Positions 52,516 to 62,139 of a DNA stretch of 64,000 bases are shown piece after piece (the first letter of the stretch is position 1; the number at the start of each line of letters is the position of its first letter). The notes below the pieces were generated by a model. It was not told the DNA's origin, made no database searches, and worked only from the letters and a program-made list of their open reading frames with translations. The DNA lies in contig JBBQCZ010000004.1 in assembly GCA_038319215.1 (NCBI GenBank), positions 1-64,000 on the forward strand, read 5' to 3'. This DNA comes from Bact-19 sp038319215. GTDB taxonomy: Bacteria > Bacteroidota > Bacteroidia > Bacteroidales > ML635J-15. The position numbers and the translations under genes are program-made.

Positions 52516-53648
52516 TATTGAACCGTTTTAATAGCATTTTCGATACAGCTCCAAAGTCTTTCAGCAGATTTGTCCCATGAAAACTTCTGTCTTTGTATTT
52601 TGGATTTTTCTATTAATGAAAGTCGGAGTTCTGGATTTAATACCAACTCGGACATGTGTAAAGAAACTTGTTCATGATCGTCTGGAGAACAAAGAAGAGC
52701 TGCCCCACCCACAACTTCTGGTAGAGAAGTTTTATTCCCAGAAATTATCGCTGTTTCGGCATACATTGCCTCAACCAATGGAATTCCAAATCCCTCAAAA
52801 AATGGAATATAAACTAGTGCGAGTGAAGAAGCAAGAACCATGTGCAAATCCTCTACGTTAAGTCGACCTGTAAAGATTACATCATCTTTGTACTCCATAT
52901 TTTTATAAACGAGATCAATTTCCTCAGTAAGATGCATCGCAGACCCAACAATTATTAACTTTTGATTGAACTCTCCAGATTTTCTAAATAATTCATAAGA
53001 TTTTAATAATCCAGGTACATTTTTACGTGGATTTAATGCGCCTACAAAAAGAAAATAGTCTTTGCCAGAAGTATATTTATTTTTGGTTTCTGCTTTAATT
53101 GCATCATCAACAGGTGTGTAAGCTGAATTAGAACCATTATAACAGACTGTGATTTTTTCAGGTTCTACATTAAATGTTTTTACAATATCAGCTTTGGAAT
53201 ACTCCGATACTGTGCCAAGATGGACAGCTTTTTTTGCATATTTTGGAAAAAAGAAATTGTAATATTTTCTTACCCAAAAAGGAAGTTGCTTTGGGTTATG
53301 TACAAAATTTATATCATGAATTACACTTACTTGTGGAATTTTTGACCTTAATGAAATAAAACCATCTGTCGAAACAAAAACATCTGCATTAACCCTCTTT
53401 AGAATTCTTGGAATAACAAATTCCATCCAAATTAACCATAAGAACGGATGTCTGGTTGGAGGTCCAGCAACGACAGGAATAACATTATTAGAAAAGACAA
53501 AAGATTTGTCGTAGTTTCTATCGAAAATAAAGTAAAACTTATGTTCGGGATGAGACTGAGTAATTCTCTTTAATGTTTCATAGCTAAACCATCCGATTCC
53601 CTCGAGTTTATCTTTGAGTAATAGTCTGGTATTTACTGCAATATTCAT
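52515..53648 (-). CDS. Glycosyltransferase family 4 protein
   Basis: A 377-residue GT-B enzyme. The N-terminal acceptor domain begins MNIAVNTRLLLKDKLEGIGWF. The C-terminal GT1-type nucleotide-sugar domain shows LFVGALNPRKNVPGLL, VIFTGRLNVEDLHMV and the EGFGIPLVEAM motif, whose first Glu is part of the retaining EX7E pair. It is placed between kdsB and rnhB with one-base overlaps on both sides. A role in LPS core or other envelope glycans is suggested by kdsB but is inferred. Confidence 0.88.
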   Translation of the reverse strand: MNIAVNTRLLLKDKLEGIGWFSYETLKRITQSHPEHKFYFIFDRNYDKSFVFSNNVIPVVAGPPTRHPFLWLIWMEFVIPRILKRVNADVFVSTDGFISLRSKIPQVSVIHDINFVHNPKQLPFWVRKYYNFFFPKYAKKAVHLGTVSEYSKADIVKTFNVEPEKITVCYNGSNSAYTPVDDAIKAETKNKYTSGKDYFLFVGALNPRKNVPGLLKSYELFRKSGEFNQKLIIVGSAMHLTEEIDLVYKNMEYKDDVIFTGRLNVEDLHMVLASSLALVYIPFFEGFGIPLVEAMYAETAIISGNKTSLPEVVGGAALLCSPDDHEQVSLHMSELVLNPELRLSLIEKSKIQRQKFSWDKSAERLWSCIENAIKTVQ

Positions 53649-54397
53649 TATAATAGTCCTACTTGTCTTATTCTATCTAAATCTTTTGGTGTATCAATCG
53701 AAATACTTTCATGCTCAGTAAAAGCAACTTTAATTGTATAACCATTTTCAATCCATCTTAATTGCTCAAGACTTTCTGCTAATTCTAGGTTTGATGGTTT
53801 TAAAGCTGTAATCTCGCGTAACACTTCTTTTCTGTACGCATATAATCCTATATGTTTATAATACAAGTGTTTCGACACCCATTTGTTTTCTTTCACTCCA
53901 CGAAGAAACGGAATTGGGGATCTACTAAAATATATTGCCTCGTGATGATTGTTAATTACAACCTTTGGTTTATTTGGGTTGAAAATATCGTCTTTATTAT
54001 TTATTGGTTTAACCAAAGTTGCAATATGATTTTTCTTTTGTTTAAAGCACTTTTTAATTTCGAGAAGTTGTTCAGTTTTAATAAATGGTTCGTCGCCTTG
54101 AATGTTAACAACCACATCCCAGCTTCTATTTTCCAATAATTCTATTTTTTCAATAGCTTCAGCACATCTGTCAGTTCCACTTTTATGCTTTTTCATGGTC
54201 ATTATCGCATTACCGCCGAATCTTTCCACCTCATTAAAAATTCTTTCATCATCGGTAGCCACATATACATGCTCAAAAACCTTTTTTGCTTGTATATAAA
54301 CATTATGTACCATTGTCTTGCCATTGATGATTACCAAAGGCTTTCCCGGAAATCTGGTCGAAGCGTATCTGGCAGGAATAATTGCGATAAAATTCAT
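53648..54397 (-). CDS. kdsB: 3-deoxy-manno-octulosonate cytidylyltransferase
   Basis: Activates Kdo as CMP-Kdo for the LPS inner core. The 249-residue protein carries IPARYASTRFPGKPL at its start, ATDDERIF, NIQGDEPFI and the final SIDTPKDLDRIR. The frame is open to 54490, but MNFIAIIPARYAS at 54397 is the standard N-terminus. It is the first gene of the kdsB-GT4-rnhB operon and diverges from the flippase-like gene. Confidence 0.96.
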   Translation of the reverse strand: MNFIAIIPARYASTRFPGKPLVIINGKTMVHNVYIQAKKVFEHVYVATDDERIFNEVERFGGNAIMTMKKHKSGTDRCAEAIEKIELLENRSWDVVVNIQGDEPFIKTEQLLEIKKCFKQKKNHIATLVKPINNKDDIFNPNKPKVVINNHHEAIYFSRSPIPFLRGVKENKWVSKHLYYKHIGLYAYRKEVLREITALKPSNLELAESLEQLRWIENGYTIKVAFTEHESISIDTPKDLDRIRQVGLL

Positions 54398-54478
54398 AAA
54401 TAATAATTTGGGATAAAAATAATCAATTTTAACGTTTTCTTGATTGTAAATCGTTATAAAAAGTTTTATTTTGTATTT

Positions 54479-55570
54479 ATGAGCATGCATGAAGAGAAAA
54501 TCATTAAAAATTTTAAAACCAATAGGGTAATATTGCCTGCTTTTCTAGGTCTTGGAATAGTAGGGTGGTTATTTTATAGGGATTTTAATAAAATAGACTT
54601 TTCGCTTTTTTCAATTACATATTTAAGTCTGATGTTTTTTATTGGTGCTTTTGCCATGATGTTTTTCCGAGATTTTGGATATGTATTGCGTATGAGGGTA
54701 CTTTCCGACAAAGAATTAAGTTGGATTCAGTGCATAAAGATTGTGTTCTTGTGGGAATTTGGATCCGCAATTACTCCATCTGCTGTGGGTGGAACGGCAT
54801 TAGCAACTATCTTTTTATGGAAAGAAGGTTTAAATATTGGAAAAAGCACCTCCATTGTTTTAGCAACTTCCTTTCTCGACGAACTATACTTTAGCGTAAT
54901 GTTCCCAGTTATCCTAATTCTATTTTCAAAATCTAGTTTGTTTGTTACTGGAGATAATAACGAATTTGTAAGGAATTTATATGGATTTGCAATTACGGGA
55001 TATCTTTTAAAACTATCGTGGACATTATTGATGGCCTATACTTTATTTGTTAATCCACGTTTTTTTGCAAAAATAATAACTGGAATTTTCAAATTAAAAC
55101 TGCTAAAAAGATGGAGAGATGATGCACAAAAAATGACTATTGATTTTGAGACGGCCAATAAAGGATTAAAGGCGAAAGGATATAAATTCTGGTTTAAATC
55201 TTGTTTTGCAACTTTTATTTCGTGGACATCTAGATACTGCGTTCTTAACTTTCTTCTTGTTGCAATGATGTTTTCTATTGGTAGCGAACATAAGAATATT
55301 GCATTTTATGATCATTTTCTTATTTTTGCAAGGCAGTTAATTATGTGGATTTTAATGTTAGTTATGCCAACTCCTGGAGGAAGTGGTTTTGTGGAAACAG
55401 TTTTTACTACTTTTATGTCAGACTTTGTGCCAGTTGCAGGTTTTGTTGTTGTAATGGCTTTGATTTGGAGGTTGGTAACATATTATCCTTATTTGATTAT
55501 AGGTTCAATAATAGTACCTGGCTGGCTAAATAAAAATTTTAGAAAAGTTAACAATTTTAAAAAATCATAA
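54479..55570 (+). CDS. LPG-synthase-TM/flippase-like membrane protein
   Basis: A 363-residue inner-membrane protein with about eight membrane segments, resembling the transmembrane part of lysylphosphatidylglycerol synthase (AglD2/UPF0104-type). No C-terminal aminoacyl-transfer domain is present, so it is not MprF. The conserved pieces WEFGSAITPSAVGGTALA and MPTPGGSGFVETVF are typical. Lipid-linked transport is the usual guess; there is no direct evidence. The start is uncertain: ATG codons at 54479 and 54485 are both possible. rpiB follows one base after the stop. Confidence 0.8.
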   Translation: MSMHEEKIIKNFKTNRVILPAFLGLGIVGWLFYRDFNKIDFSLFSITYLSLMFFIGAFAMMFFRDFGYVLRMRVLSDKELSWIQCIKIVFLWEFGSAITPSAVGGTALATIFLWKEGLNIGKSTSIVLATSFLDELYFSVMFPVILILFSKSSLFVTGDNNEFVRNLYGFAITGYLLKLSWTLLMAYTLFVNPRFFAKIITGIFKLKLLKRWRDDAQKMTIDFETANKGLKAKGYKFWFKSCFATFISWTSRYCVLNFLLVAMMFSIGSEHKNIAFYDHFLIFARQLIMWILMLVMPTPGGSGFVETVFTTFMSDFVPVAGFVVVMALIWRLVTYYPYLIIGSIIVPGWLNKNFRKVNNFKKS

Positions 55571-55571
55571 A

Positions 55572-56000
55572 ATGAAAATAGGTTTTGCTTGTGATCATGC
55601 GGGATACAAATTAAAAAATGTTTTAATTGATTATTTAATTAATAAGGGATTTGAAACATTGAATTTTGGAACAAATTCTGAAGAGAGTTGCGATTATCCA
55701 GACTTTGCACACCCTTTGGCGTCTTCGGTTGAAAGTGGCGAATGTGATTTTGGGATTTCAATTTGTGGTAGCGGAAATGGAATTAATATGACAGTTAATA
55801 AGCATGCTGGAATCCGTAGTGCTTTATGCTGGACTGTCGAAATTTCGGAATTGGCAAGATTACATAACGATGCTAATATCTGTGCTTTACCTGCAAGGTT
55901 TATCTCCGAAGATACAGCAATTACAATTGTAGATAAATTCTTAAATACTAAATTTGAAGGAGGACGTCACCTTAATAGAATTAATAAAATTCCGTTATAA
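55572..56000 (+). CDS. rpiB: Ribose-5-phosphate isomerase B
   Basis: Interconverts ribose-5-phosphate and ribulose-5-phosphate in the pentose phosphate pathway. The 142-residue protein has FACDHAGYKLK at its start, DYPDFAHPLA, and ICGSGNGINMTVNKHAGIRSALCW, which is characteristic of the LacAB/RpiB family and holds the phosphate-binding loop. It starts one base after the flippase-like gene and is probably cotranscribed. Confidence 0.93.
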   Translation: MKIGFACDHAGYKLKNVLIDYLINKGFETLNFGTNSEESCDYPDFAHPLASSVESGECDFGISICGSGNGINMTVNKHAGIRSALCWTVEISELARLHNDANICALPARFISEDTAITIVDKFLNTKFEGGRHLNRINKIPL

Positions 56001-56026
56001 TTTATTTCAGGAATATTATCCTATAG

Positions 56027-57019
56027 TTATTGCCCAGACATAAGGTTACAACCTCTAACTTCTGCGTTATCAAAACGGCCAGAAACTGTAAACGAACCAT
56101 TTTTTGAGATTATTCCTAAGTCTGATGTTTCAATAAAGCAACAAGAGTTAATATTTGCAAGATCTATTATATTTAAAGCTCCACTTCCTAAAATATTTAC
56201 AGATAATGGGTCGGTTGCTTCTCTAACAAGCACTCTCATCCAGGGAGGGCAAAAATATTGACCATTTTCTTTGGCATAAGCCTGAGAGAGAAGTTCTGTC
56301 ATTCCGTATTCGGAGTGTATTGAGGTTGTACCAAAACAAGATTTAAGCTCTGAGTGCAATTCCGTTCTTGTTATTTCTTTTCTTTTCCCTTTCATTCCTC
56401 CTGTTTCCATGATAATACCATTATTAGCATTTAACTGGTATTTTTCAGCAAAATCAAGTAAAGCAAAGCTTACCCCGATTAAAATATATTTTTGATTGCT
56501 TTTTTCAAAATCTTGCAACAAACTAAATAGCTTATCATACTCATTTAAGAAAAAACCGCTTTGTTTTTTATCGCTTAGTTGTATCAGCTCTTCAACCATA
56601 TAAATTAAGCTAGATCCATCTCTCTCAAGGTAGGATGGGAGTAATGCAACAATTGCATAGTTGGATGGTAAGCCATAAAAAAGCTCAAAAGTTTTTAAAA
56701 ATGAACTGCGATAAATTTCTAGGTCGGCAACAAAATGTTTTGAGCTAACAGTTCCGGATGTTGAACTTGATGTAAAAATTGTAAAATTTTCATGTTGCTG
56801 ACTAACAACTTTGTGTGTTTTGAAAAAAGAAACAGGCAAAAAAGGAATTTGGGTTATTTTTTTTACGTTACTAGGGTTTGTTTTTAATAAATCACAATAT
56901 AAATGATAGATATTATTGTTTAGATATTGATATTCAAATGCTTCAATTGCAAGCTTTTCAAAATGCAAATGACTCTGTATTTCGAAAATTTCTTTTTTAA
57001 AATTAGTTAAGCTAAACAT
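56027..57019 (-). CDS. LuxE-like acyl-protein synthetase/acyltransferase
   Basis: A 330-residue protein of the LuxE (acyl-protein synthetase) family, part of the adenylate-forming superfamily. The nucleotide-binding-type loop TSSSTSGTVSSKH, the ILIGVSFALLDFAEKY region, and METGGMKGKRKEITR with HSEYGMTELLSQAY are visible. LuxE activates fatty acids as acyl-AMP, but here no luxC/luxD genes are present, so it is an orphan whose acyl substrate is unknown. It converges with rpiB and lies downstream of an exported-protein gene. Confidence 0.8.
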   Translation of the reverse strand: MFSLTNFKKEIFEIQSHLHFEKLAIEAFEYQYLNNNIYHLYCDLLKTNPSNVKKITQIPFLPVSFFKTHKVVSQQHENFTIFTSSSTSGTVSSKHFVADLEIYRSSFLKTFELFYGLPSNYAIVALLPSYLERDGSSLIYMVEELIQLSDKKQSGFFLNEYDKLFSLLQDFEKSNQKYILIGVSFALLDFAEKYQLNANNGIIMETGGMKGKRKEITRTELHSELKSCFGTTSIHSEYGMTELLSQAYAKENGQYFCPPWMRVLVREATDPLSVNILGSGALNIIDLANINSCCFIETSDLGIISKNGSFTVSGRFDNAEVRGCNLMSGQ

Positions 57020-57041
57020 CGATATTCTTTTTCACAAAAAT

Positions 57042-57073
57042 AAAAAAAAGAGGCATAAGAACTATACCTCTTT
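57042..57073 (-). terminator. Terminator of the exported-protein gene
   Basis: On minus AAAGAGG and CCTCTTT pair around a 13-base AT loop and are followed by a run of T; it begins 21 bases after the stop at 57094. Confidence 0.75.
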
Positions 57074-57093
57074 GCGAATACACCCTTTGAGTC

Positions 57094-57894
57094 TTATTTT
57101 TTCTTAAAGACCTTGTACTCGTTTTCATAGTTTAAAAAATATTCCCCCTTTTTTAAATTAGAAATATCTACCACATCACCGGTACCAGATATTAATTCTT
57201 CGCCGAATTCGTTAATTACAGCGTAATAAGTATATGAACTAAATGTAATTTCTTTAGATGCTTTTGCTAGCTTTGAAGTAACCGTCACAGGTTCTTTTTC
57301 CATCTGATAAACCATCTCATCTGAATAATGCTTTTTATTTATATGGTCTACTTGATAAACACGATAACGATTCTCTCCATTAAATGGATATACCTTTTTT
57401 GAGTATGTGCGAGATCCAGGTCCACCTTCACCCGGAATCTGACCTACTTCAATCCACTTACCCCATCTAAATTCTTCCAGATGAAAAGGTAATTTACCAG
57501 ACTCATTATTTGTAGTAAATTTTAACACATTATCATAACCAAGTGTATTAGAAGCAATTTCATAAGTGCATAATGGTTTCAAAACTTCTGGATTAACAAG
57601 CTTAGGAGTGCAATCTGCTCGATGCTTAATTACCACCTCATAATCTTGTCCAAACTGCAAACCAGCATAGTCAAGCGTAATTCTAAAAGCACTTGAGTTA
57701 ATTACATCCTCGAACTTTTTATCGTTAACTAAAACTTCGTAAGCACAATATTCTTCACCAACATCGAGCATTGGATTAATAATATAAAGGTCTTTTCCTT
57801 GATATACGCCTTTCAAAATCATCTCATCTGCTTTTGCAATTAGTCCAGAAAAAACCAGTGCTATTGTCAGAAATGTTAAAGTGCTGTGTTTCAT
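57094..57894 (-). CDS. Exported protein of unknown function with sorting-domain-like end
   Basis: A 266-residue protein with a signal peptide ending near residue 22 (SGLIAKA). The middle has no family I recognise but contains an Ig/fibronectin-like segment (GENRYRVYQVDHINKKHY). The last 50 residues (TYYAVINEFGEELISGTGDVVDISNLKKGEYFLNYEN) look like a degenerate type A T9SS sorting domain. Surface or secreted location is therefore likely. It has its own terminator. Confidence 0.72.
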   Translation of the reverse strand: MKHSTLTFLTIALVFSGLIAKADEMILKGVYQGKDLYIINPMLDVGEEYCAYEVLVNDKKFEDVINSSAFRITLDYAGLQFGQDYEVVIKHRADCTPKLVNPEVLKPLCTYEIASNTLGYDNVLKFTTNNESGKLPFHLEEFRWGKWIEVGQIPGEGGPGSRTYSKKVYPFNGENRYRVYQVDHINKKHYSDEMVYQMEKEPVTVTSKLAKASKEITFSSYTYYAVINEFGEELISGTGDVVDISNLKKGEYFLNYENEYKVFKKK

Positions 57895-58149
57895 AGCTTT
57901 ACAAATTTTATTAACAAATTATCAACAAATTTAATATGTTATTTGGCTTTTTCCAAATTTTTTCTCAGTTTTTTTTAACTTTTTTTTAAAATAAGTACAA
58001 CAGACTTAAAATAATCTCGTTATTTACTTGATTATCAACATGTTTAAGGTTGTTAAGATTTTTTTGTTTGTAACAATAATATTTTAGCTTGAAATTATGT
58101 TTTTCAATTATTATTTTTGTCTTGGATCGCACAAATAAAATTTATAGAA
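57895..58149. other. AT-rich divergent spacer
   Basis: The 255 bp between the two divergent exported-protein genes hold many T-tracts and A-tracts (for example near 57959-57989) and the promoter of the MORN-repeat gene at the right end. No gene or stable hairpin was seen. Confidence 0.45.
58089..58119 (+). promoter_or_regulatory. Promoter of the MORN-repeat gene
   Basis: TTG at 58089-58091 and TATTTTTG at 58112-58119 with 20 bp between. The longest frame's TTG start overlaps the -7 box, which decides for the ATG at 58150. Confidence 0.7.
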
Positions 58150-59931
58150 ATGAAAAAATACATTTTTTTGGTGTTTATTTTTGTAAGCATTGCAGCTTTT
58201 ACTCAGGAGTACACAATTGATACGATTTATTATCAGAATGGGAAAGTCAAAGAAATTGGAGTTCTTCACATGGGCCAAAAATCTGGAACGTGGAAGTATT
58301 ATTCTCCGGAGGGTAAGATAATGGCTGAAACAGATTTTTACAAAGACGTTTTACATGGCTTAAACAAAGTTTATTTTCCAGATGGAAAAGTAAAAGAAGA
58401 GTACAACTATTGGGGCAATGAGCGACATGGTTCTTTTGTTGAAAACTTCAGAGATGGCAGTCCATCGGTAAAAGGATTTTATCACAGCAACCTCAAAGAT
58501 AGTGTATGGCAAATATATTACGATGGAGGAAAGATGCAATCGGAAGTTATTTATAAGAAAGGCGTACTTACTAAAATTCAAAGCTATTATACGCCAGTTG
58601 GAAAACAAACCGTTACCAATGGTAATGGCGAGATGATTGGCTATTATCCAAATCTTAAGAAAAGTTCAGAAGGAAAAATAGAAAATGGTTTAGAACAAGG
58701 TCCTTGGGTGTATTATTATGAAAGTGAAAAAAAAGCATCTGAAGGTAATTACGATAAAGGCACAAGAGTCGGAACTTGGTATGAGTGGTACGAAAATGGA
58801 AAAAAGAAAAGCGAAGTTAGTATCGAATCTGGTGTTAATATCTTCTGGACAGAGAAGGGGGATAAAGAAATGGAAGGCAAGTTGCAAGAAGGTAAACGCG
58901 AAGGCTTATGGACATATTGGTATCCTAATGGACAAGTAAGAAGTACTAATATTTATGAAAATGATCTTAGAAATGGCTTACAAATAAAATACTTTGAAAA
59001 CGGGCAAAAGCAATCTGAATTAAATTATGTTAATGGGATACTTCAAGGCGCGGCTCATTTTTGGCTAGAAGATGGGAAAAAGGATATCGATGGAAATTTT
59101 GCAAATGATTTGCAGGATGGCTTATGGACATATTGGAGAACAGACGGCTCAAAAGGAAACGAAGGAAGTTTTATAAAAGGCAAAATGGAAGGACGTTGGA
59201 ATTTCTGGTATTCTAATGGCAAGATTTGGAAAGAAGTGGACTACACCAAAGGTCTAAAAGATGGCACCTGGAATATTTTTTACGAAAATGGATTTCAGTT
59301 TAGACAAGGACAGTTCGAGAATGATTTTGAAGTTGGCGAATGGAAAGAATGGTATGCCGATGGAACTCTTTCTATGCAAGGAAACTATAATCTTGGCATA
59401 ATGACAGGAACTTGGACAACTTATCATGAGAATGGTGAGAAAAAATCAATGGTTGAATATAAAGACGGATTAATTGCAGGGAAGAATTTTTTCTGGTATC
59501 CAAACGGGAAGAAACAACTTGAAGAAAGCTACAAGTTAATTGAGCTAAAGTCAACAGACGATTTCAGTGTTAAAAACAAAACAACATCGGTTCTTCATGG
59601 AGTATACAAAACTTATAACATTCGCGAATTTGAGATAATTTCTGGAAATTATATTGAGGGGCAGCGTAATGGTAAGTTTACATACAAAAACAGTAATGGC
59701 GGAGTCGTTAAAATAGAGAGTTATAAATTGGATAAGCCAGATGGAAAGTGGCAAACTTACTATGATTTTGGACCAATAGAATCTGAGGTAAGCTACGAGA
59801 ATGGAGTTAAAGAAGGGAAATCTACTTATTACGATCAGAAAGGGGTTATTACTTTTCAGGCTATATATCATTCTGGAAGACAAACTGATATTCTGATTGA
59901 CAATAATCCAAACTTACCACAAAACAGGTAA
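58150..59931 (+). CDS. Large exported MORN-type (YwqK-like) repeat protein
   Basis: A 593-residue protein with a signal peptide ending near residue 18 (SIAAFTQ), then about two dozen repeats of roughly 23 residues over the whole length. A typical unit reads GxWxxWYxNGKxxxExxYxxGxxxG (for example EGLWTYWYPNGQVRSTNIYENDL). These are the MORN_2/YwqK repeats. Databases often call such proteins YwqK-family antitoxins, but no toxin is adjacent and the exported repeat protein does not look like one. Function is unknown; envelope or surface binding is possible. A small barrel-like gene follows after 68 bases. Confidence 0.82.
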   Translation: MKKYIFLVFIFVSIAAFTQEYTIDTIYYQNGKVKEIGVLHMGQKSGTWKYYSPEGKIMAETDFYKDVLHGLNKVYFPDGKVKEEYNYWGNERHGSFVENFRDGSPSVKGFYHSNLKDSVWQIYYDGGKMQSEVIYKKGVLTKIQSYYTPVGKQTVTNGNGEMIGYYPNLKKSSEGKIENGLEQGPWVYYYESEKKASEGNYDKGTRVGTWYEWYENGKKKSEVSIESGVNIFWTEKGDKEMEGKLQEGKREGLWTYWYPNGQVRSTNIYENDLRNGLQIKYFENGQKQSELNYVNGILQGAAHFWLEDGKKDIDGNFANDLQDGLWTYWRTDGSKGNEGSFIKGKMEGRWNFWYSNGKIWKEVDYTKGLKDGTWNIFYENGFQFRQGQFENDFEVGEWKEWYADGTLSMQGNYNLGIMTGTWTTYHENGEKKSMVEYKDGLIAGKNFFWYPNGKKQLEESYKLIELKSTDDFSVKNKTTSVLHGVYKTYNIREFEIISGNYIEGQRNGKFTYKNSNGGVVKIESYKLDKPDGKWQTYYDFGPIESEVSYENGVKEGKSTYYDQKGVITFQAIYHSGRQTDILIDNNPNLPQNR

Positions 59932-59999
59932 AGGTATCTTCAACAACTTTGTTCTAGCAATGAACAGAATTGGAGTCGTCGAAACCAATAACTATCTCA

Positions 60000-60575
60000 A
60001 TGAAGAAAACTATCTTTATTATTCTCATGTTTTTTGCATTGAAAACATTCTCGCAAGAACAAAAATATTTATATAGTGGAGGAATGTTATTGTTTCAACC
60101 AGGCTATACAATTGCACAAAATCCACATCAAAAAATTGAAACATTAGGATTCGGCGTAGGCGGAGAGTTGCGATTTTATATTAAAAATCACCTAACTGTA
60201 GGAATAATTGGCGGAAGTCAAAAAACTAAGTATAATTCTGCAGGATCCAAAAATTCATATATGAGCCTTGGTTATGGAGGTCCATTCATTGGATACACAT
60301 ACCTTGGGAACAAGTTTCGTATTTGCGCGGCTATTAGTGCCGGTAAGGGGAGAATTAAAAATCTACACATCGAAAGTCAATCTGGAATAATATTAAATCA
60401 GGCTGAATACTATAATTATACTGCTTGGGTTGGTTATCCGATGTTGAGTTTTGATTACTTTATGACAAAAAAAATTGTGTTCACATCGCAGGTAATTTAT
60501 TTATCTGCCATATATAACGAAAATGATTTGTATTTTTGTCCAGTTTTTCAATTAGGAGTTTTATTTAACAGATAA
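60000..60575 (+). CDS. Small outer-membrane beta-barrel-like protein
   Basis: A 191-residue exported protein with a signal peptide ending near residue 19 (FALKTFSQ). The rest alternates short strands and aromatic residues (GGMLLFQPGYTIAQ, YGGPFIGYTYLGNKF, FDYFMTKKIVFTSQVIYL) and ends in FQLGVLFNR, as expected of a porin-like small barrel. No specific family is recognised. It lies between the repeat protein and glyS. The ATG at 60000 restores a normal signal peptide; the longer frame adds a polar start. Confidence 0.7.
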   Translation: MKKTIFIILMFFALKTFSQEQKYLYSGGMLLFQPGYTIAQNPHQKIETLGFGVGGELRFYIKNHLTVGIIGGSQKTKYNSAGSKNSYMSLGYGGPFIGYTYLGNKFRICAAISAGKGRIKNLHIESQSGIILNQAEYYNYTAWVGYPMLSFDYFMTKKIVFTSQVIYLSAIYNENDLYFCPVFQLGVLFNR

Positions 60576-60582
60576 TAATATA

Positions 60583-62121
60583 ATGGTACAAGAAGATTTA
60601 TTCAAGAAGATTGTTGCACACTGCAAAGAGTATGGTTTTATTTTTCAATCATCAGAATTATACGACGGATTAAGCGCTGTTTACGATTACGGCCAGAATG
60701 GTGTTGAATTAAAAAACAATATTAAAGAATATTGGTGGAAAGCAATGACTCAGATGAATGAGGAAGTTGTAGGTATTGATACTGCAATTTTTATGCATCC
60801 AACAATCTGGAAAGCCTCAGGACACGTTGATGCTTTTAATGATCCATTGATTGACAATAAAGATTCGAAAAAAAGATATCGTGCAGATGTTTTGGTAGAA
60901 GATTATCTGGAGAAAATTAATGATAAAATCAACAAAGAAGTTGAGAAAGCTTCAAAACGTTTTGGTGAAACTTTTGATGAGCAACAATATCGATCTACTA
61001 ACCCAAGAGTAATGGAGTATGCTCAGAAAATAGAATCTGTTCGTACAGAGTTTTTTGGAGCTTTGGAAGCTAACGATTTAGAGAAGGTTCGTCAGATAAT
61101 TATTGATTTGGAGATTGCATGTCCTGTTTCAGGTAGTAGAAATTGGACAGAAGTTCGTCAGTTTAATTTAATGTTCGACACTAAATTGGGTTCTATTGCC
61201 GAAGGTGCAAACACTATTTATTTACGTCCCGAAACTGCTCAGGGTATTTTTGTGAATTACCTGAATGTTCAGAAAACTGGTCGTATGAAAATTCCTTTTG
61301 GAATTGCTCAAATTGGTAAAGCGTTCCGTAATGAGATTGTAGCTCGACAGTTTATTTTCCGTATGCGTGAATTTGAGCAGATGGAAATGCAGTACTTTGT
61401 TAAACCTGGTGAAGAGCTTAAATGGTTCGAAACATGGAAAGATAAACGTATTAAATGGCATCTGGCAATGGGTATTAATCCAGCAAAATATCGTTGGCAT
61501 GCACATGATAAACTTGCTCATTATGCAAACGCAGCTTTCGACATTGAATTTGAATTCCCATTTGGGTTTAAAGAACTTGAAGGCGTTCATTCACGTACCG
61601 ATTTCGACCTAACACAGCATCAGACTTTCTCCGGGAAAAAAATTCAATATTTCGACAATGAATCTGGTGAAAGCTATGTTCCTTATGTTGTTGAAACCTC
61701 TGTTGGCTTAGACAGAACATTCTTGTCTATTCTTTCTGCTTGTTATAACGAAGAACAGGTTGGCGAAGAAACTAGAATTGTTTTAAACATTCCTGCACCA
61801 CTAGCACCTGTAAAAGTTGCAGTTTTACCTCTTGTAAAAAAAGATGGTTTGCCAGAATTAGCTCGCGAAATTCTTAACGAATTGAAATTTGATATGAATT
61901 GTATGTACGAGGAAAAAGATTCAATCGGAAAACGTTATCGTCGTCAAGATGCAATTGGCACACCTTTCTGTATTACTGTGGATCACCAGTCTGTAGAGGA
62001 TAAAACAGTAACCATACGTTACCGTGATACAATGGAACAGGAGAGAATTGCTATTGATAAAGTAGCTGAGATTGTTAGAGAAAAAATAGATTTAAAAAAT
62101 CTATTGAAAAAATTAGTTTAA
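60583..62121 (+). CDS. glyS: Glycyl-tRNA synthetase (class II, dimeric type)
   Basis: Charges tRNA-Gly. The 512-residue single-chain class II enzyme has motif 2 (FRNEIVARQFIFRMREFEQMEMQYF), motif 3 with TSVGLDRTFLSIL and a C-terminal anticodon-binding domain (about residues 410-512, KVAVLPLVKKDGLPELA). This is the alpha2 type, not the alpha2-beta2 type of E. coli. It starts seven bases after the small barrel gene. Confidence 0.97.
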   Translation: MVQEDLFKKIVAHCKEYGFIFQSSELYDGLSAVYDYGQNGVELKNNIKEYWWKAMTQMNEEVVGIDTAIFMHPTIWKASGHVDAFNDPLIDNKDSKKRYRADVLVEDYLEKINDKINKEVEKASKRFGETFDEQQYRSTNPRVMEYAQKIESVRTEFFGALEANDLEKVRQIIIDLEIACPVSGSRNWTEVRQFNLMFDTKLGSIAEGANTIYLRPETAQGIFVNYLNVQKTGRMKIPFGIAQIGKAFRNEIVARQFIFRMREFEQMEMQYFVKPGEELKWFETWKDKRIKWHLAMGINPAKYRWHAHDKLAHYANAAFDIEFEFPFGFKELEGVHSRTDFDLTQHQTFSGKKIQYFDNESGESYVPYVVETSVGLDRTFLSILSACYNEEQVGEETRIVLNIPAPLAPVKVAVLPLVKKDGLPELAREILNELKFDMNCMYEEKDSIGKRYRRQDAIGTPFCITVDHQSVEDKTVTIRYRDTMEQERIAIDKVAEIVREKIDLKNLLKKLV

Positions 62122-62139
62122 GCTGCTGCAAGCCAATTG

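Noticed and set aside
54479..55570. Full lysylphosphatidylglycerol synthase (MprF)
   Set aside because: Only the membrane part is present; the aminoacyl-transfer domain is missing.
58150..59931. Toxin-antitoxin system, suggested by the usual YwqK-family name
   Set aside because: The protein has a signal peptide and long repeats, and no toxin-like gene is adjacent.
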